Notes under the pieces: model-generated
Seen by the model: the letters and a program-made list of their open reading frames with translations, nothing else
Databases searched by the model: none
Told to the model about the DNA's origin: nothing
Part shown: one piece after another, positions 1 through 9,940 of the stretch
How the letters are laid out: every line of letters begins with the position of its first letter
How positions within the stretch are numbered: position 1 is the first letter of the stretch
Assembly: GCA_001179505.1 (NCBI GenBank)
Contig: CDMY01000468.1
Location: forward strand, 2,965 to 36,084
From: Vitrella brassicaformis
Lineage: Eukaryota; Sar; Vitrellaceae
Length of the DNA stretch: 33,120 nt
Direction: 5' to 3'
Translations under genes and position numbers: made by a program

Positions 1-137
1 GGCTCGGTTGAGAAGGGGCTGAAGCGGGTGGCGCATGCGAGCAGCAAGAGAAAGAGGCCGATTGGACGCACATGGACTGCTGATTCCTGTTGCATGGGCA
101 ACTCAGGTCCAGCGCGGCCGACGTAGAATGGCTGCAT
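1..137 (-). CDS. possible N-terminal leader of a gene cut by the left edge
   Basis: On the minus strand an ATG at 137 (second in-frame ATG at 95) opens a frame that stays open to the window edge. It encodes a short polar stretch followed by a strongly hydrophobic run (GLFLLLLACATRF) that looks like a signal peptide core. Two copies of the AGCTCGCR octamer found upstream of other genes here lie just upstream, at 182-189 and 267-274. No domain is visible because only about 45 residues are present. It could equally be a last exon of the ubiquitin-like gene or chance open frame. Confidence 0.3.
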   Translation of the reverse strand, partial: MQPFYVGRAGPELPMQQESAVHVRPIGLFLLLLACATRFSPFSTE

Positions 138-253
138 TGTTCGTTTGTGAGAGAGGTGAGGCGACCCGCACATCGGTGGGGAGCTCGCGATGACGTGGGC
201 GTGATGGTGACGCTTGCGCAGCCCACCACAGGCAACGTGAGGAGAAATTCTCC

Positions 254-1074
254 TCACACCGTGATATGCGAGCTAGAGGAAGGTCTCTGTGTGTGTGTGT
301 GTGTGTATGTGTGTCCGTACCGTTTCCTGTGCTGCCGCGCGTGCGGTGGCCAGACGGACCGCATTGTCACTGTACTTGTCCGCCCGTGGGAAAGCCGGTG
401 TGGGGTCATAGGAACAAGGCGTAATCACCAACTCCTGCACATCACAGACGAGCATGCAGAGAGATAGATAGATAGATCTATGCACGTGTGTGCGCATCCG
501 AGTCTCCGCACCGCCCACCTTCCACGGCCCTCGCACAGATTCCGAAGGAAGAGACACGTCTGGACACGGACACACACACAGATGTCCACACGATGCATCA
601 TTCATATTCCTCGTAGTCTTGCCTTCCGGCGTGAGCCGACGGACGTGACGGGCGGTGTCAGGGAGCTGCGCTCCAACGCCTGGAATGAGGTGCCAGCGAG
701 TGTTGCTACGGATGGTGTCGTGCTTCTGAATGTTGTAGTCGCTGAGGGTGTTGTTCAGCACAGAGAGAGGCGTGGTCCCACGTAACAGCCATATGGCAGC
801 GGCAGGCACGCTGGTCTTCTCCTGAACCAGCAGCACGAGATCAAACACCTGCCAGCCAGTGCACACCATCCCACCACAGACAGCGTAGATGAATGACTTC
901 CCCCCACCATAACCGTACCTCAAACGAAGGCTGCACGTCGACCGTCCAGGTTTTAAATGCATAGTGGTTGCCTGGAATCATCTCCAGCTGGAAGGCACCC
1001 ACGGGCCGACCTGTCGGTAGCGCAGGCCGCCTCGCCGCCTTCCCGCCCTCCACCTTCTGCCGCTTCTCATCCAT
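254..1074 (-). CDS. ubiquitin-like domain protein lacking a terminal GG
   Basis: Exons inferred at 1074-919, 848 to about 590, and a third ending with ACG before a GT donor near 310; the stop is at 273 (read-through) or 254 (spliced). The first intron (918-849, phase 0) joins FKTWTVDVQPSFE to VFDLVLLVQEKTSVP, and a downstream stretch reads NNTLSDYNIQKHDTI. This follows ubiquitin beta1-beta2, the helix, and the diagnostic TLSDYNIQKESTL segment. The residues after it do not include LRLRGG, so conjugation by the usual route is unlikely. It is more like a ubiquitin-fold domain inside a larger protein. The N-terminal 30 residues and the exons beyond the fold are less certain; an internal ATG at MIPGN is an alternative start. 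Confidence 0.6.
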
Positions 1075-1100
1075 CTATCTATCTATCTATCTATCTATCT
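1073..1100. repeat. (ATCT)7 microsatellite
   Basis: Seven tandem ATCT units lie at the 5' end of the ubiquitin-like gene, inside the short divergent spacer. A related GATA run is at about 463-476. Confidence 0.95.
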
Positions 1101-1197
1101 TGTGAATCTACATACATACACACATGTGTAAGGTTCTGCCGCACAAGGTTCGTGTCAGGTTCTGGGCACAACTTCTGATCGCAGCAAAGCTCGCGGA
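1075..1197. promoter_or_regulatory. divergent promoter region with AGCTCGCG
   Basis: These 123 bp separate the starts of the ubiquitin-like gene (-) and the lectin gene (+), so both promoters must lie here or overlap the genes. The octamer AGCTCGCG sits at 1188-1195, immediately before the lectin ATG. No TATA box is evident. Confidence 0.5.
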
Positions 1198-2895
1198 ATG
1201 GCAAAGCTGGCGATCATGTTTGGGTTGTTTTGCATTCTCACCGCACTTCTGCCCCTGTCTGGGAGCGCCAAGCCCTCACACCGCCATGCCCTCAGGCCGC
1301 CGCAAGGTCCACACGACGACGCCCTCATCCTGGCCGGTATCGCGCCGTTCACCGCCCAGCTCCCATACAACACCTTCGCCCTGCTGACGTCGGCAGACCT
1401 GAGGCCTGAGGAAGCATCATCGCAGAGCGGCACAGAGATGGCGCGGCCTTCGCTGGTCTCTCGCTCTATGGCGGCGTGTTCGCCGACAAGGCCGTGCATC
1501 TGGCGTGTCCGTCGGATCTGAGGATCAGCGGTAAGCGAATGGCCAGACAAAGTGAGAGAGAGCAGTCGCGATGACCTTGCTTGAGCGTTGCTCGTCGTTT
1601 GCAGTGAGCCGAGCCAGCTACGGAAACGCCAAAGTCGATTCATCGCCATACTTTGCCACTGGGTGAGTCAGGCAACACGCTGTGAGTCCATCGTGTGACC
1701 ATCTTCCCTCACGTCTGCATCAGGTCTTGTCACTTCCCAGCGTCCCTCACTCGCCTGCGTGATCTGTGTGACGGCAAGACTTCGTGTGACATCGATGTGG
1801 CCACGACATTCAAGGAGGACCCCTGCCCATGGGCAGCCAAGACACTCGCCGTTGCATATGGTTGCCAGTGGGGCGTCAAGGGCGAGACCAGTCTTGCGGC
1901 AGACCACGAAGGCCGACACGTCCAATACGGTGGGCAAAGGGCAACCGGATTGACCATTTTCTCTCTCTCTCGATTGATGTGTTGTGGCTTTCCTGGTTGG
2001 TTTGATGCAGACAGGGCAGCGGAGAGGCTGCCTGAGAATGACGGAGAGCCCCCATTCATGGTAAGGAGGGAGCGATGGAGCCGCATCCGCAAACACGATG
2101 GACAGCAAACCTTGTCTCTCTTCTCTCGTCAGGTTCTTTCATCCAGATCAGCTGACTGTGCGCCAGAGGACGTCCTACCGCCCGCAAACAACGTACACGG
2201 AACCACACGACAAACAAGTGCACCAAGACACTGTCTCTTGCGTCTCTTTGCGTGAATGCATCAGGTCCGCACGGTTGACCAGGCGGCAGAGCACTGCCGC
2301 ATGACGCCAACGTGTGAGTTCTTTCTGCACGAGGGCGAGGCGTTCCAATACTGTGCGGGGGAGGCATGGACCAAAGCACGGCCCGCAACGTCGGCAGAGG
2401 TTCACGTCAAGCCACAAGCAGGTGAGCGAACGAGACACGCATACGCAACCATAGCTGGCAAAAAGGGGATGACGCTGTTTTGTGTGGGGTTCTGGTGACA
2501 GTGTCGCCCGCTGGCTACCAGACGTACATCAACAAGAAAGGCCGCTGCCCACCGACAGACGTCCTCGATCAGACGGTGACCGACTACCCGTGATGGTGTC
2601 TCATGCTTTTGTGTCCCCTCGTGTGTCCATGTGTGTGTAGTCGGTGGGTTCAGTTGCAGAGGCTGCCGTGAGGTGTGTACACGATAAGGAGTGCATCGCT
2701 TTCACTCTCGACTACACCGTCGGTGGGTGATGTCACAACACAAGACTGTCGACGGATGAGCAGACAATTGGTTTCCATGCTGTCCTCGCTGCAGCTAAGA
2801 ATGGAGGCTTCGAGTACGTGGCGTGCCGAAGCAGGCCCCGCCTCGCCGGCCAGTCTGGAGCCCTCACGGCTTTCCCCAAGATAGAGACGGCATGA
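1198..2895 (+). CDS. secreted SUEL-type galactose-binding lectin with PAN-like modules
   Basis: Ten exons: 1198-1336, 1411-1530, 1605-1662, 1724-1929, 2011-2060, 2133-2192, 2265-2421, 2502-2575, 2641-2722, 2795-2895; 348 residues. Phases agree at every junction, but the first intron could end at 1425 instead of 1410. Residues 1-24 are a signal peptide (MAKLAIMFGLFCILTALLPL). Residues about 70-153 match the SUEL/rhamnose-binding lectin fold: HLACPS, SRASYGN, LCDGKTSCDIDV, KEDPCPWAAKTLAVAYGC, with the cysteine spacing of the family. Two following cysteine-bearing segments (QAAEHCRMTPTCEFF and EAAVRCVHDKECIAF) look like PAN/apple-like repeats. The product is probably extracellular or in the secretory system and binds glycans; ligand and role cannot be told from sequence. 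PAN assignment is weaker than the lectin call. Confidence 0.85.
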
Positions 2896-2899
2896 GATA

Positions 2900-3126
2900 C
2901 GTACGTCTCAATTTGGCGTTAAAAATCAGTCGTCATTGCATCCTATCCGCTCTCTGTCTGTCTGTCTGTCTGCGTGTTGTCTCGTCTGTCTGCTCTCAGC
3001 TCATTACTCTCGCATCTCACAGACACGCAGACACACACACACCACTGGCCCGACACACGGCAACAAGACACACACCGCAAGAACAGTGCGACAGCAGTCC
3101 TCTCGTCCTGAGCGAAAGACACTGAC
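2900..3126 (+). repeat. imperfect repeat, copy A
   Basis: Starts CGTACGTCTC and shares, in the same order as copy B at 3483, TTAAAAATC, a CTGT run, ATTCTCGCATCTC-like sequence (here ATTACTCTCGCATCTC), ACACACGGCAACAAGA and AAAGACACTGACTGA-like blocks. The lengths differ because of microsatellite changes. Confidence 0.7.
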
Positions 3127-3482
3127 TGACACGCAGACAGACAGACAGACAGACGCCGTTAGAATCAGATGACTTAGAGATGCGCAGCAGAGGTCAACAC
3201 CCTTTCTCGTATGCCCCGTGTGTGACTGTGTCTTGGCCGGCCGACTCTGTGTGCGTGTGTGAGACACGACTAACATTAGAGGTACACATACGCACACACA
3301 TAACTCTGAAAGAACATTCCTGATCGGCTAGCTACGTGCCATGGACGATATCAGCGCATTGTGCTTTCACTCGTGTCTGTCTGAGTGTGCGCGCCGTGAT
3401 TCGCACGCACGCCGACCATCAACTGCGTGTGCGCAGGGGGCAGAGGTGTGTGTGTGTGTGTGTGTTCTCTTGCAGAAGCGTT

Positions 3483-3688
3483 CGTACGTCTCGACATGGC
3501 CTTAAAAATCGATCGTCGTTGTCAATCCATCGTGTGTCTGTCTGTCTGGGCTGTCTAGTTTCATGTCATTCTCGCATCTCGCAGACACACCACTGACCCC
3601 ACACACGGCAACAAGAGAGACACTCGTCAGGTCAGTCATGACAGAAGATCTCTCTCTCCCAGGCAGAAAAGACACCGACCGAATGACT
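3483..3688 (+). repeat. imperfect repeat, copy B
   Basis: Second copy of the repeat at 2900. It begins CGTACGTCTC, then CTTAAAAATC, (TGTC)n, CATTCTCGCATCTCGCAGAC, CACACGGCAACAAGAG and AAAAGACACCGACCGA. It lies head-to-tail with copy A in the same spacer. Confidence 0.7.
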
Positions 3689-3818
3689 TGCGAACAACTC
3701 TCATTAGCTAAATCGAATCAAGTTGAAAAATCCCTCTCTCTCATTGATCGACCAATTGCTTCATTTGCAAACCACACACACCCCCTATAGCCGGCTCGAC
3801 TCAGCAGTCATCGACGAG

Positions 3819-5847
3819 TCACCCTAGCCCACTCAGTCTTCTAAACAGCACCACGCCGAGAGAGGTCGCCGTGGCGTAGCCCACGGTGCCGTACACAATG
3901 GCCGGCAGCACCAGGTCGTCGCGCCCCATCGACCCCCCGGCCATCCCTGCCGCCGTCGAGGGGCCGCCCACATTGGCATTAGACGCCACAATGAGGTCGT
4001 CCAGAGGCAGCCGGAACTGCAGCCGCTTCAGCATCGAGTTGATCAGCGCCGAGATGCCGAACAGACCCATCGTGTGCACCAGCAGGATCAGCCCGGTCAC
4101 CAGCGGCGCTGCCGCGCACTCGACGCCCATCAAGTCGGCGAAGCGCGCCGTCGCCCCGATGCCGCCGTAGAAGATCTGCAGCCCGACAGCCGCCAGTAGC
4201 GATGAGCTCTCCCCGGCCGCCGTGTAGAGCTGGTCGAGGAGGGGCGGCCCGCTGAGCGTCAGTCGCTTGAGGATGGTGGCCAGGCCGATGGCCACAGTAG
4301 CCATGACGAAAGTCGAGAGGCCGTCGATGGGCACGTAGCGGCGCGCCCACCTCTCGATTGCCGGGCTCACCGTCAGCACAGTTGACGCCAGACCCAAAGA
4401 CACCATGAGGCCGAGCGCGCGGAAGGCCATCTTGCCCGCACGCTGCCGCCAGCCTGTGTGTTGCTGCTTGTCCTTCACAGAAGGGATTGTGTGCTGGGTG
4501 GGTGCTGCTGTGGCAATGCCGTATGTGGGGACGTTGCTGCCGGCGAGTGGAGCGTTGCGGCTGACTGCCGACACAGGCTGGCCGTTCTCGTGATGATGCG
4601 CCTTTGCGGTTTGGGCGCCGACGAGCACTTGCGTCTTCTCGATGGAGGCAGGGGCCTCCTCGGGATGGTAGCCGTTGAGCAAATAGGGGGAATCGTTGGC
4701 CTTGATGGCTGATGCATCCTCTGAGTGAACAAACACAGAGGATGTATGGTGTTCCTCTCTCTCTCTCTCTCTCTGTCTGTCTGTCTGTGTGTGTGTGTCA
4801 TCCACCTCTCTCTGGGAAGAGCTTGCGCAGCTTGATCCATCCATGGGCATACTTCAACGCTGAACGACACAAAGAGCCCAAGGCGAACACGCCACGTGTT
4901 TCCGGGCGCATTCCTCCCTTTAACCTCTTCTGCCTGCTCACCGGCGAGGTAGAATCCCATGAAGAAGATGTCTGCGGCACAGAGGCCTCCCAGCAGCGCG
5001 CTGCTGCTCCCTTCCCCACTGCCCAGACCCACAGCGTTCGCCACGGCGAAGAAATTGACAGTCCCGCCTACACACACCAAGCCGGACACACAAGACAGAT
5101 TCGAACAGATCAACGAAAGACTCGTTCCCTTCCCGTGTTTGCCCGCCTACCGATGTAAGTGGCGGCGAGGCATCCCACGGCCTGGGCCGCACTGTGGACG
5201 GGCATCTTGAGGAAGGCTATCGGCATGCGAGTCGTCACAAGGAAGGCCAGCAGTCCGCCGACAACGGTCGTGACAGCACCGAGGGCGTAGGCGCTCCCCA
5301 CCGTGCGCATCTTCTCCCAGCTGGCAGGGCAGGTGCTCGGTCCAGAGAGCCGCGACGGCGCCCCGAGCAGCACCAGTGCAATCGTGATGGGCAGCAGCTG
5401 CCCCCAGCACCAGTCATAGGCAGGATGCGTCGAAGGCATGAAGCCCAGGTTGCTGAGCAGGAAGGGGACACCAAAGCTGACGAGCGAGCCCCACGAGTAC
5501 TTGCTGTCGAGAAAGTAGCCGCCGATGCCGTTGGCGAGCAGCACACCCCAGATGGCCACAGGCGACGTCAGAGCTGCCATTCTTGACTGGGCGACGGCTC
5601 GATTCTTTCTTCCCGCGATGAAGCTGGGTCGTTCTGGCGTCCGAGCAGTGGACGAGGATGAGTGCTGAGGCTGCGAGGGAGCCGATAAGGTTTGTGTCTG
5701 GTGTGTCGGCGAGACCGGTCTCAGGGCAGCGAATGCAGCCGCAGACCTGCGAAGCGACGGGACGGTCTTCTGCGAGAGTCCTCCGGTCGTCAGCAAGAGC
5801 ACCACTGCCACCAGCACACCGCCCTGGAAGCCTCTCAGACAGAGCAT
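3819..5847 (-). CDS. DUF819 family polytopic membrane protein, probably plastid-targeted
   Basis: Four exons: 5847-5151, 5067-4942, 4859-4806, 4720-3819; 592 residues, all introns phase 1. The N-terminus has a signal-peptide-like core (VLVAVVLLLTTGG) followed by a basic, Ser/Ala-rich stretch with RRSAAAFAALRP, the layout of a leader for a complex plastid. From about residue 85 it shows repeated membrane segments and DUF819 hallmarks: TYIGGTVNFFAVANAVG across the first intron and SNANVGGPSTAAGMAGG near the C-terminus, followed by LVLPAIVYGTVGYA. A polar linker of about 90 residues (residues 293-385) separates the two hydrophobic halves and is longer than expected. Bacterial and plant members are putative transporters of unknown substrate. 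Family is confident; plastid location is inferred. Confidence 0.9.
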
Positions 5848-6047
5848 GCTCCTTCGCAGCGCATTGATCTATCAAGATCTTGATAGCACAGACACAAATC
5901 GATGGACTGTGCCTCACAGTGAGGCACTCGAAGCCTTTAAAGCGTTGCTGCCCCCTTTCGGTGAATGCGAGCTTGAAGCATCTGCGAGCTAAAGCGGGAA
6001 GAAGCGGAGGCTCCTTACGTTGCTCATCTATCCCTCTGGTCATCACC
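5848..6047. promoter_or_regulatory. divergent promoter region with palindromes
   Basis: 200 bp between the DUF819 start (-) and the EMC4 start (+). It contains an 18-bp perfect palindrome (CTATCAAGATCTTGATAG, 5869-5886), a 7+1+7 inverted repeat (GCCTCACAGTGAGGC, 5911-5925) and two TGCGAGCT octamers (5966-5973, 5983-5990), the reverse of AGCTCGCA. Confidence 0.5.
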
Positions 6048-6554
6048 ATGTTGGGCAAGAGGTGGGATTTCCAGTTTGAGAACCGCACCTCGCTGCCCGA
6101 CCCTATCGGCTACCGCATGACGCTCGGCGAGGCTGAGGGATCCACACTATCGTCCAGGAAGACTCGGGAGCGCAGCTCACGGCACGCCAGCATCGTCGAG
6201 AGCAAAGCGTGGGAGGCCGCCTTGGCGCCGGGCAAGTCCATCGGGATGACCATCTTTATGCTGTGGATGGGCGGCTCCTCGCCTGGGATCTTCTCGATTC
6301 TCATCATGGGCTACGGCGCCATCAACACGGTCAAGTCGCTGTTCGGTCTGAACGCCGCCTTTGCGTCGTTCGAGACGGCCAAGGTGAACGTGATGCTGCA
6401 GAAGCTGGTGTACGTGCTGATCAACCTGGCTGCTCTGGGCTACATCTCCTACCACTGCGCCCACATGGGCCTGCTGCCGATCAGCAGTGGCGACTACATC
6501 GCCATGATACCCGAGAAGAAGGTCCTCGAGTTCTCTACCGGCATCGTCACATAG
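6048..6554 (+). CDS. EMC4: ER membrane protein complex subunit 4 (EMC4)
   Basis: Single-exon gene of 168 residues, the usual EMC4 size and unusual here for having no intron. EMC4 is part of the ER membrane insertase complex that places tail-anchored and some multi-pass proteins. The conserved DUF1077 pattern is visible: KAWEAALAPGKSIGMTIFML at residues 53-72, then GGSSPGIFSILIMGYGA, AINTVKSLFGLNAAFASFE, LQKLVYVLINLAAL and a C-terminal HMGLLPISSGDYIAMIPE. Two hydrophobic segments lie at about 66-92 and 119-138. The frame is open upstream to 5880, but the ATG at 6048 is preferred because the protein then begins with the family's short polar N-terminus and the upstream part is intergenic in composition. 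Confidence 0.93.
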   Translation: MLGKRWDFQFENRTSLPDPIGYRMTLGEAEGSTLSSRKTRERSSRHASIVESKAWEAALAPGKSIGMTIFMLWMGGSSPGIFSILIMGYGAINTVKSLFGLNAAFASFETAKVNVMLQKLVYVLINLAALGYISYHCAHMGLLPISSGDYIAMIPEKKVLEFSTGIVT

Positions 6555-7439
6555 CAAGGATGCGGCGACCAGAGGTGGCTTGAGCTTAGCTTGCTTTGTG
6601 GTGCTGCTCTCTCTCTCTCTGCCAGCCGGCGATGCATGCATTGTACAGAAGATAGGCTGGGCGGTCTGTCTGTGTGTGTGGGCTGTGTCGATCATCGGTC
6701 GCATCTCTGCGGTCAACCTACTACTCTCGATGGTTGGATACATGCCGCTGTGATCTGGCAGCTCAGCGAGGGACACATGCCGCACTGACGGACACACTTG
6801 CGACAAGTGTAATGGAGATCTAGATGGGGAAAAAAGGAAGGGCAGTCCGTCAGTCAGTGGGGCAGACAGCGGAAGGTATCTTGTGTGGTGTTGTGTTTTG
6901 TTGTGGTAATGTGTTCGTCGGTCTTATTGTCCTTCTCCGCTAGCTGAGCTGAGTCACTCGGCTGCGGAGCAGGACAATGAGGCGGACGAGCACATGACCA
7001 CACATGTGCACAAGAGAGCACGCGTCTGCGAATCGGTTCTTCCATGACGGTCAACCGTTGCAAGTACAAGTATGTTGATGTGTAGTGTGCGCGCCTTGTC
7101 TGAACGCATCAACAAGCGAGGCATGCATGGCCGTCGATCAATCGATATCATGTACCCGTACCGCCATACAACAAGAAGCCGCCATTCTGGTCGCATACGC
7201 ATTCCGCCCACTCCCATGCCCCGTCACGCCTCAAACACCATGCACAAGAGCCAAGACGCTGCTAAATGGATACACAGACAGGCAGACAGGCAGACAGACA
7301 GACACGCCAGCCGTCTCTCCATCATCCGATGAGTGCCAACGACCCAGCCCACCACCACCACCACCACTCAGCAAAAGTCGGCCATGGCATGGCAAGCGCC
7401 AATACATGTGGCAGCAGCAAGGAAATCCAGTGTCTCTGG
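6555..7439. other. convergent spacer, no gene seen
   Basis: This lies between the ends of EMC4 and the coiled-coil gene. It holds (CT)n near 6610, a GTCAGTCAGT run near 6850, (GCAGACAG)n at about 7280-7300 and (CCA)n near 7350. No exon with consistent phases was found. Confidence 0.65.
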
Positions 7440-9774
7440 TCACGTTTTGGGGCCCATATTGGCCGCGATGGCGCGTTCCATATCATCCTGTCTCTTCTTG
7501 ATTCTCTCGGCATCGCTCTCGACAGCCCGTAGCAGAATACGGACAGCGTCGAGCTTCTGCGTCATCTCAGTCTTGAAGCTGGACACCTCAGTTGCTGCTG
7601 CGGTAGGGGCTGGCGGAGACGCAGAGTGGGCACGCTGACCTGATGACAGAGAGAAATGCCGGTGCTTGCATGGCTATATCTGTGTGTGCGTGCCACTGGA
7701 TGCCTGCCTGTATTGGAGGCGTTGATGCTTGCGATTTGGGAGTCGATGCGGTTGAGCCTGGCGTTGATCTCGGGGTTGATCGACTTCAGACCCTCCACAT
7801 CAGAGTGCAGGTCTGCACACAAATCGTGTCTTTAGCTTAGCACGTTCCCTGCTGTCTCTACCGGCTCAGCTCACTGACCTTCGACCATCTTCCTGACAGC
7901 AGTCCATTCAGCATTGCTGCTTCTGGACGACAGGAGGAGAGTCCTGTCTCGCGCCGTCTCCAAGTTCGTGGGCGCCGCCATTCTTGACTCGAGCTGTCGG
8001 CGGTTGTTGAGGGTCCTCAGCTGCGCCCGCATTGACTTGACCTCCGCCCGCAATGACGTCAGCAAAGTGGATATGTCTGGACAGACAGATGCAGGCGGGA
8101 CATCTTGTTTTCTCTCCGTCTCCCTTCCTGTCTGCGTACCGTGCATCTGCTGCTGCGTGGCCGAACTCTCCCCCCTTATCTGCCATATCTGCGCCTGGAT
8201 GACAGGAATGGCCTTGACGAGCGTCCCCTTCCCCCTCCCGCCCACGCCCCCATCATCCCTCTCGTCCTCGATGGTGGTAGTCCTGCTGCTGCCAGCATGA
8301 TTTCCGCGCCTCTCAGCATCCGACAAATCGACCGTTGTCGGCCGCGAGAGGGCCCATTCCCTCGGCGACGTTTCTGCGGCCCTCTTGATCAATGAGGAGA
8401 GGGGCGGGAGGCAGCGGGGCGAGGTGTGGGTGGGATGGTGGGGGGTCATGAGGAGGCTGGCGAGCTCGACCGAGAAATCGTTGACGCGCTTGATGGCCTT
8501 CATCGCCGCCGCCTTGGCCGAGTGCACTTCTGGCGGATCGAGAGACACGGGCGTGTGTGGTCTGTCTGCCATCTGCATTATAAGTGGATAGTTCTTACCG
8601 TCTGTCAGCTGCTGCTGTCTTGTCAGTAGGTCCTTGTTGCTCTCTAGAAGGCCGTCCACCACACCTCTTAGTTCGGATAAGCTGCACGCCTTATCCGGTG
8701 CACCGTCCACCGCCGGCAGCGTTCCGTACGTTTCTGAAAAAAAAGCCCCATCGTCACCGAATGAACATTGCCCGAGCCTCCCTGCCAACCTGTGCAGGCA
8801 GATCTCCTCTGCATCTCTCTCTCCTGGTTCTGGACTCGTCTCTGCAGTGTATCGACGGTCTTTTCGAGTCTCGCGTAGGACTCCGCTCGTTGCTGATCGA
8901 GTGCATGACGGAGACAGGCGACATCAGCAGGGGGCTCCTTTGCACAAGCAGCGGATTGGGCGTTGTTCGAAGATGCGGCGACACACGGGCTCTCTGAGGA
9001 AACAGCGAAGTGACGACTTCTCACGCAGGAGAGTTGTCGTCTCTCGTGTGCGGCAATACCTTCTAATCGTCTGCTGAGATGGTCGGCCTTCTGTCGTGCT
9101 GCATCTGCAATGGATGAAGTCTCCTCCAGTCCGTCGCGCAGGTCTGTGTCGATCGATGGCAGGACACGAGACAGACAAACGCACCCCTGCTCCGCAAGTC
9201 GACATGTCTGCTGCTGCCTTACCCTTGGCCATGTCGACGAGCTTGGTGTTCAGCTGTTGCACCTTCTCCTCAATAGCCGACAGACGGCAGTCAGCTGCTT
9301 CCGGCGTGGTACTGGAGGGCGAGACAGGGGCGTGGGCGGCCTGGTATGACGTGAGGAGCTTCTCACACAGCTTGACCACCTCCCGTACTGATACCACACA
9401 CACACAAGAAAAGGGAAGGGACACTCATGCATGTGGACGCTTTGCAATATTCATCGCTCACTCGCTTGTTGGTTCTGCACTATTTTCCTCTCCAGAACGC
9501 CAAACTGCCCCTGCCCAGACCCGTGTGAGCCACTCGATGTCGCATCGCCATTCGTCGCAACTGCTGCTGCTGCCCTGGCGCCTCTCTCACTCCTGTCGCT
9601 TCTGCCGCTCAAGCACGGCTCCCACTGATGGCTCTTGGGCGTAGCGAGACCGGCCATGAGGGCGGGAGGGGGCACACCTGGTGAGGCCTTGGGGGTGTTC
9701 TGCAGTGAAGCGTTCGAGTCATGCCAAGCCTGCGGACGCCGGCGCAGCTCCTTCAGACTCTCAACGGCATCCAT
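7440..9774 (-). CDS. coiled-coil protein of unknown function
   Basis: Nine inferred exons: 9774-9462, 9387-9223, 9143-9060, 8993-8790, 8733-8599, 8529-8140, 8076-7879, 7812-7708, 7639-7440; 597 residues. The intron 8598-8530 is in frame (69 nt) and could be retained, giving 620 residues. Every intron is phase 1 and most exons open with Asp or Glu. Several exons encode heptad-like helices: DLRDGLEETSSIADAARQ, EEKVQQLNTKLVDMA, LEKTVDTLQRRVQNQE, DISTLLTSLRAEVKSMRAQL, VEGLKSINPEINARLNRI and a C-terminal VESDAERIKKRQDDMERAI. The first exon is disordered, with GSHGSGQGQ-type sequence. No catalytic domain is seen; a structural or scaffold protein is likely. The intron 7707-7640 has a GC donor. Confidence 0.75.
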
Positions 9775-9940
9775 ACCGCAGAAAAGGTGTTGATTCTAAT
9801 TTCTGAGCTCGCGCTGCCGGTTGAGGCATCGCGAAAAACGGCCTTTCCGTTGCGAGGGCATCATTGGCATTGCCTTCCCGCCCCGCCCTCTTCACTCTCT
9901 CTCACTCATCCGCTCTGCCCTCTCGGCAGATCTGACGGCG
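9775..9940. promoter_or_regulatory. divergent promoter region with AGCTCGCG
   Basis: 166 bp between the coiled-coil gene (-) and the polyQ gene (+). It carries AGCTCGCG at 9806-9813 and a short inverted repeat AACGG-CCTTT-CCGTT at about 9838-9852. Confidence 0.45.

Larger units (their letters stand above)
2896..3818. other. convergent spacer rich in simple repeats
   Basis: No gene is supported between the ends of the lectin and DUF819 genes. The spacer holds (CTGT)n, (CAGA)n and (AC)n runs and two copies of an imperfect repeat of about 200 bp. Short open frames here are made of repeat-derived residues. Confidence 0.7.

Noticed and set aside
8573-8598. 26-nt intron GTAAGA...GCAG in the coiled-coil gene
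   Set aside because: It would break the frame. A 69-nt intron from the same donor to 8530 keeps phase 1, matching the other introns.
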